The translations under genes were made by a program, and so were the position numbers. The notes beneath the pieces were generated by a model that was not told the origin of the DNA, did no database searches, and was given only the letters and a program-made list of their open reading frames with translations. A stretch of 14,142 nt of DNA from Anaerotignum sp. (GTDB lineage: Bacteria > Bacillota > Clostridia > Lachnospirales > Anaerotignaceae), in NCBI GenBank assembly GCA_020024255.1, contig JAHHTX010000052.1, positions 1-14,142 on the forward strand, in the 5' to 3' direction. Within the stretch, counting starts at the first letter, position 1. The number at the start of each line of letters is the position of its first letter. Positions 13,182 to 14,142 of this stretch are shown here, one piece after another.

Positions 13182-13535
13182 TTAAAATTTTAAATCTTCT
13201 GTGTCAATGGTTCCCATAGGGATGCTGCTGCCGCAGGCAGGACAGGCAAGTTCTGTTTCCAATTCCATAGTGGCTTCGTCCACATCAATTTCCTCGCCAC
13301 AGTTCGGACAAATATAGGAATAGAAAAATACAGGTTCTTCGCTGTCATCATCCCAGTCGATTTTTTCCATATCTTCCATATCTGCATCGTCCAAAAACGT
13401 TTCCAGCATGAATGCCATATCTTCCAGAATATCCATGATACCGTGGAAAATCTTCCCCTCTTTGCTTTCGGGGTCAAATCCACTGCCGTCACAAAGACCA
13501 CGCAGATAGGTGATTTTCTTTTCAAAATATTCCAT
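13182..13535 (-). CDS. CD1247-like protein with C-terminal zinc ribbon
   Basis: A 117-residue cytoplasmic protein. The N-terminal region (1-45, EKKITYLRGLCDG then a helix ending in FMLETFL) matches the CD1247 N-terminal pattern of Clostridia. A very acidic linker follows (about 48-66, rich in Asp, Glu and Met). The C-terminal zinc ribbon has CPNC at 76-79 and CPAC at 97-100, with a spacing expected for one tetrahedral zinc. The function is unknown; such genes are sometimes labelled transcriptional regulators without evidence. GAAGGAGG (13543-13550) lies seven bases before the ATG. It starts 41 nt after the efp stop codon and is probably cotranscribed with it. Confidence 0.85.
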   Translation of the reverse strand: MEYFEKKITYLRGLCDGSGFDPESKEGKIFHGIMDILEDMAFMLETFLDDADMEDMEKIDWDDDSEEPVFFYSYICPNCGEEIDVDEATMELETELACPACGSSIPMGTIDTEDLKF

Positions 13536-13576
13536 GAGAATGCCTCCTTCCCCTTGGGGATTGCCAAAAGAATAAA

Positions 13577-14140
13577 TTAGTTATTTACTCTGCTCAGGTA
13601 TTCACCTGTACGTGTGTCAATCTTGATGATTTCACCCTGGTTAATGAACAGAGGTACCTGTACAGATGCACCTGTTTCTACAATAGCAGGTTTTGTTGCA
13701 CCCTGTGCTGTGTTGCCTGCAAAACCGGGTTCTGTTTCTGTGATTTCCAGTTCTACAAACAGAGGGGGTTCGATACCGAAGATATTGCCATCATGGGACA
13801 GAATCTTAACGACTTCGTTTTCCTTTACAAATTCCAGAGCATCGCCAACATCTGTTGCGTTAATGGCAATCTGGTCGAATGTTTCGTTGTTCATGAAGTG
13901 ATACAGTTCACCGTCATTGTACAGATACTGCATATCCTGTCTGTCAATGTGTGCCTTTGCCATTTTTTCCGTGGGACGGAATGTTTTTTCAATTACAGCA
14001 CCTGTTTTCAGGTTTTTCAGTCTTGTGCGGACAAAAGCTGCACCTTTACCGGGTTTTACGTGCTGAAATTCCAATACGCTGTATACGTCGCCTTCGTATT
14101 CCATGGTTACGCCGTTTCTAAGTTCACCTGCAGAAATCAT
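13577..14140 (-). CDS. efp: Elongation factor P
   Basis: A complete 187-residue translation factor that relieves ribosomes stalled at polyproline stretches. It contains the KOW-like N-terminal domain with the loop PGKGAAFVR; Lys32 at the loop tip is the residue that is modified in many bacteria. Two OB-like domains follow, ending in the typical GEYLSRV. The length agrees with the family norm of about 185. The ATG is two bases from the window edge, so its ribosome site and promoter are not visible. The zinc-ribbon gene follows directly. No modification enzyme gene is in the window. Confidence 0.98.
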   Translation of the reverse strand: MISAGELRNGVTMEYEGDVYSVLEFQHVKPGKGAAFVRTRLKNLKTGAVIEKTFRPTEKMAKAHIDRQDMQYLYNDGELYHFMNNETFDQIAINATDVGDALEFVKENEVVKILSHDGNIFGIEPPLFVELEITETEPGFAGNTAQGATKPAIVETGASVQVPLFINQGEIIKIDTRTGEYLSRVNN

Positions 14141-14142
14141 GT

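Overview
The window looks like a chromosomal segment of a low-to-mid GC, spore-forming, Gram-positive anaerobe of the Clostridia, probably Lachnospiraceae or the related Anaerotignum group. This rests on strong AGGAGG ribosome sites, sigma-A promoters often with an extended -10 (TGn), an S-layer-homology surface protein, a CotS-like spore coat protein, PEGA and copper-amine-oxidase-like stalk proteins, and a CD1247-like zinc-ribbon gene next to elongation factor P. The genus call is an inference; no ribosomal RNA is present.

Layout. 1-334: a structured non-coding repeat in tandem units of 252 nt that runs off the left edge. 358-3063 (-): a large exported protein with three SLH domains. 3388-3460 (+): tRNA-Lys(CTT) with its own near-consensus promoter and terminator. 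3620-7967 (+): a CotS-like coat protein whose kinase active site looks degenerate, a membrane-anchored PEGA protein, and a phosphoglucomutase with a TTG start, ended by a strong terminator. 8102-8731 (+): a possible 33-codon small gene and an exported Cys/Arg-rich protein of unknown function, then a terminator. 9211-11101 (+): a MATE exporter and a low-molecular-weight tyrosine phosphatase, ended by a terminator shared with the convergent gene. 11155-12732 (-): a small lipoprotein and a protein with two stalk modules, each apparently its own transcription unit. 12896-13174: a second, diverged, inverted copy of the structured repeat. 13182-14140 (-): the zinc-ribbon gene downstream of efp.

Most genes are ordinary housekeeping or envelope functions. 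The feature that stands out is the repeat: a core of about 228 nt folding into a chain of hairpins, with base-pair changes between the two copies that preserve pairing. Each core is flanked by direct copies of a local hairpin that differs between the two loci. In both loci, read in core orientation, the order is hairpin, core, hairpin, T-tract. At the right-hand locus the outer hairpin plus T-tract is a clear intrinsic terminator for the efp/zinc-ribbon unit. This suggests a small element that inserts at, and duplicates, transcription terminators. I cannot match it to a named family from memory.
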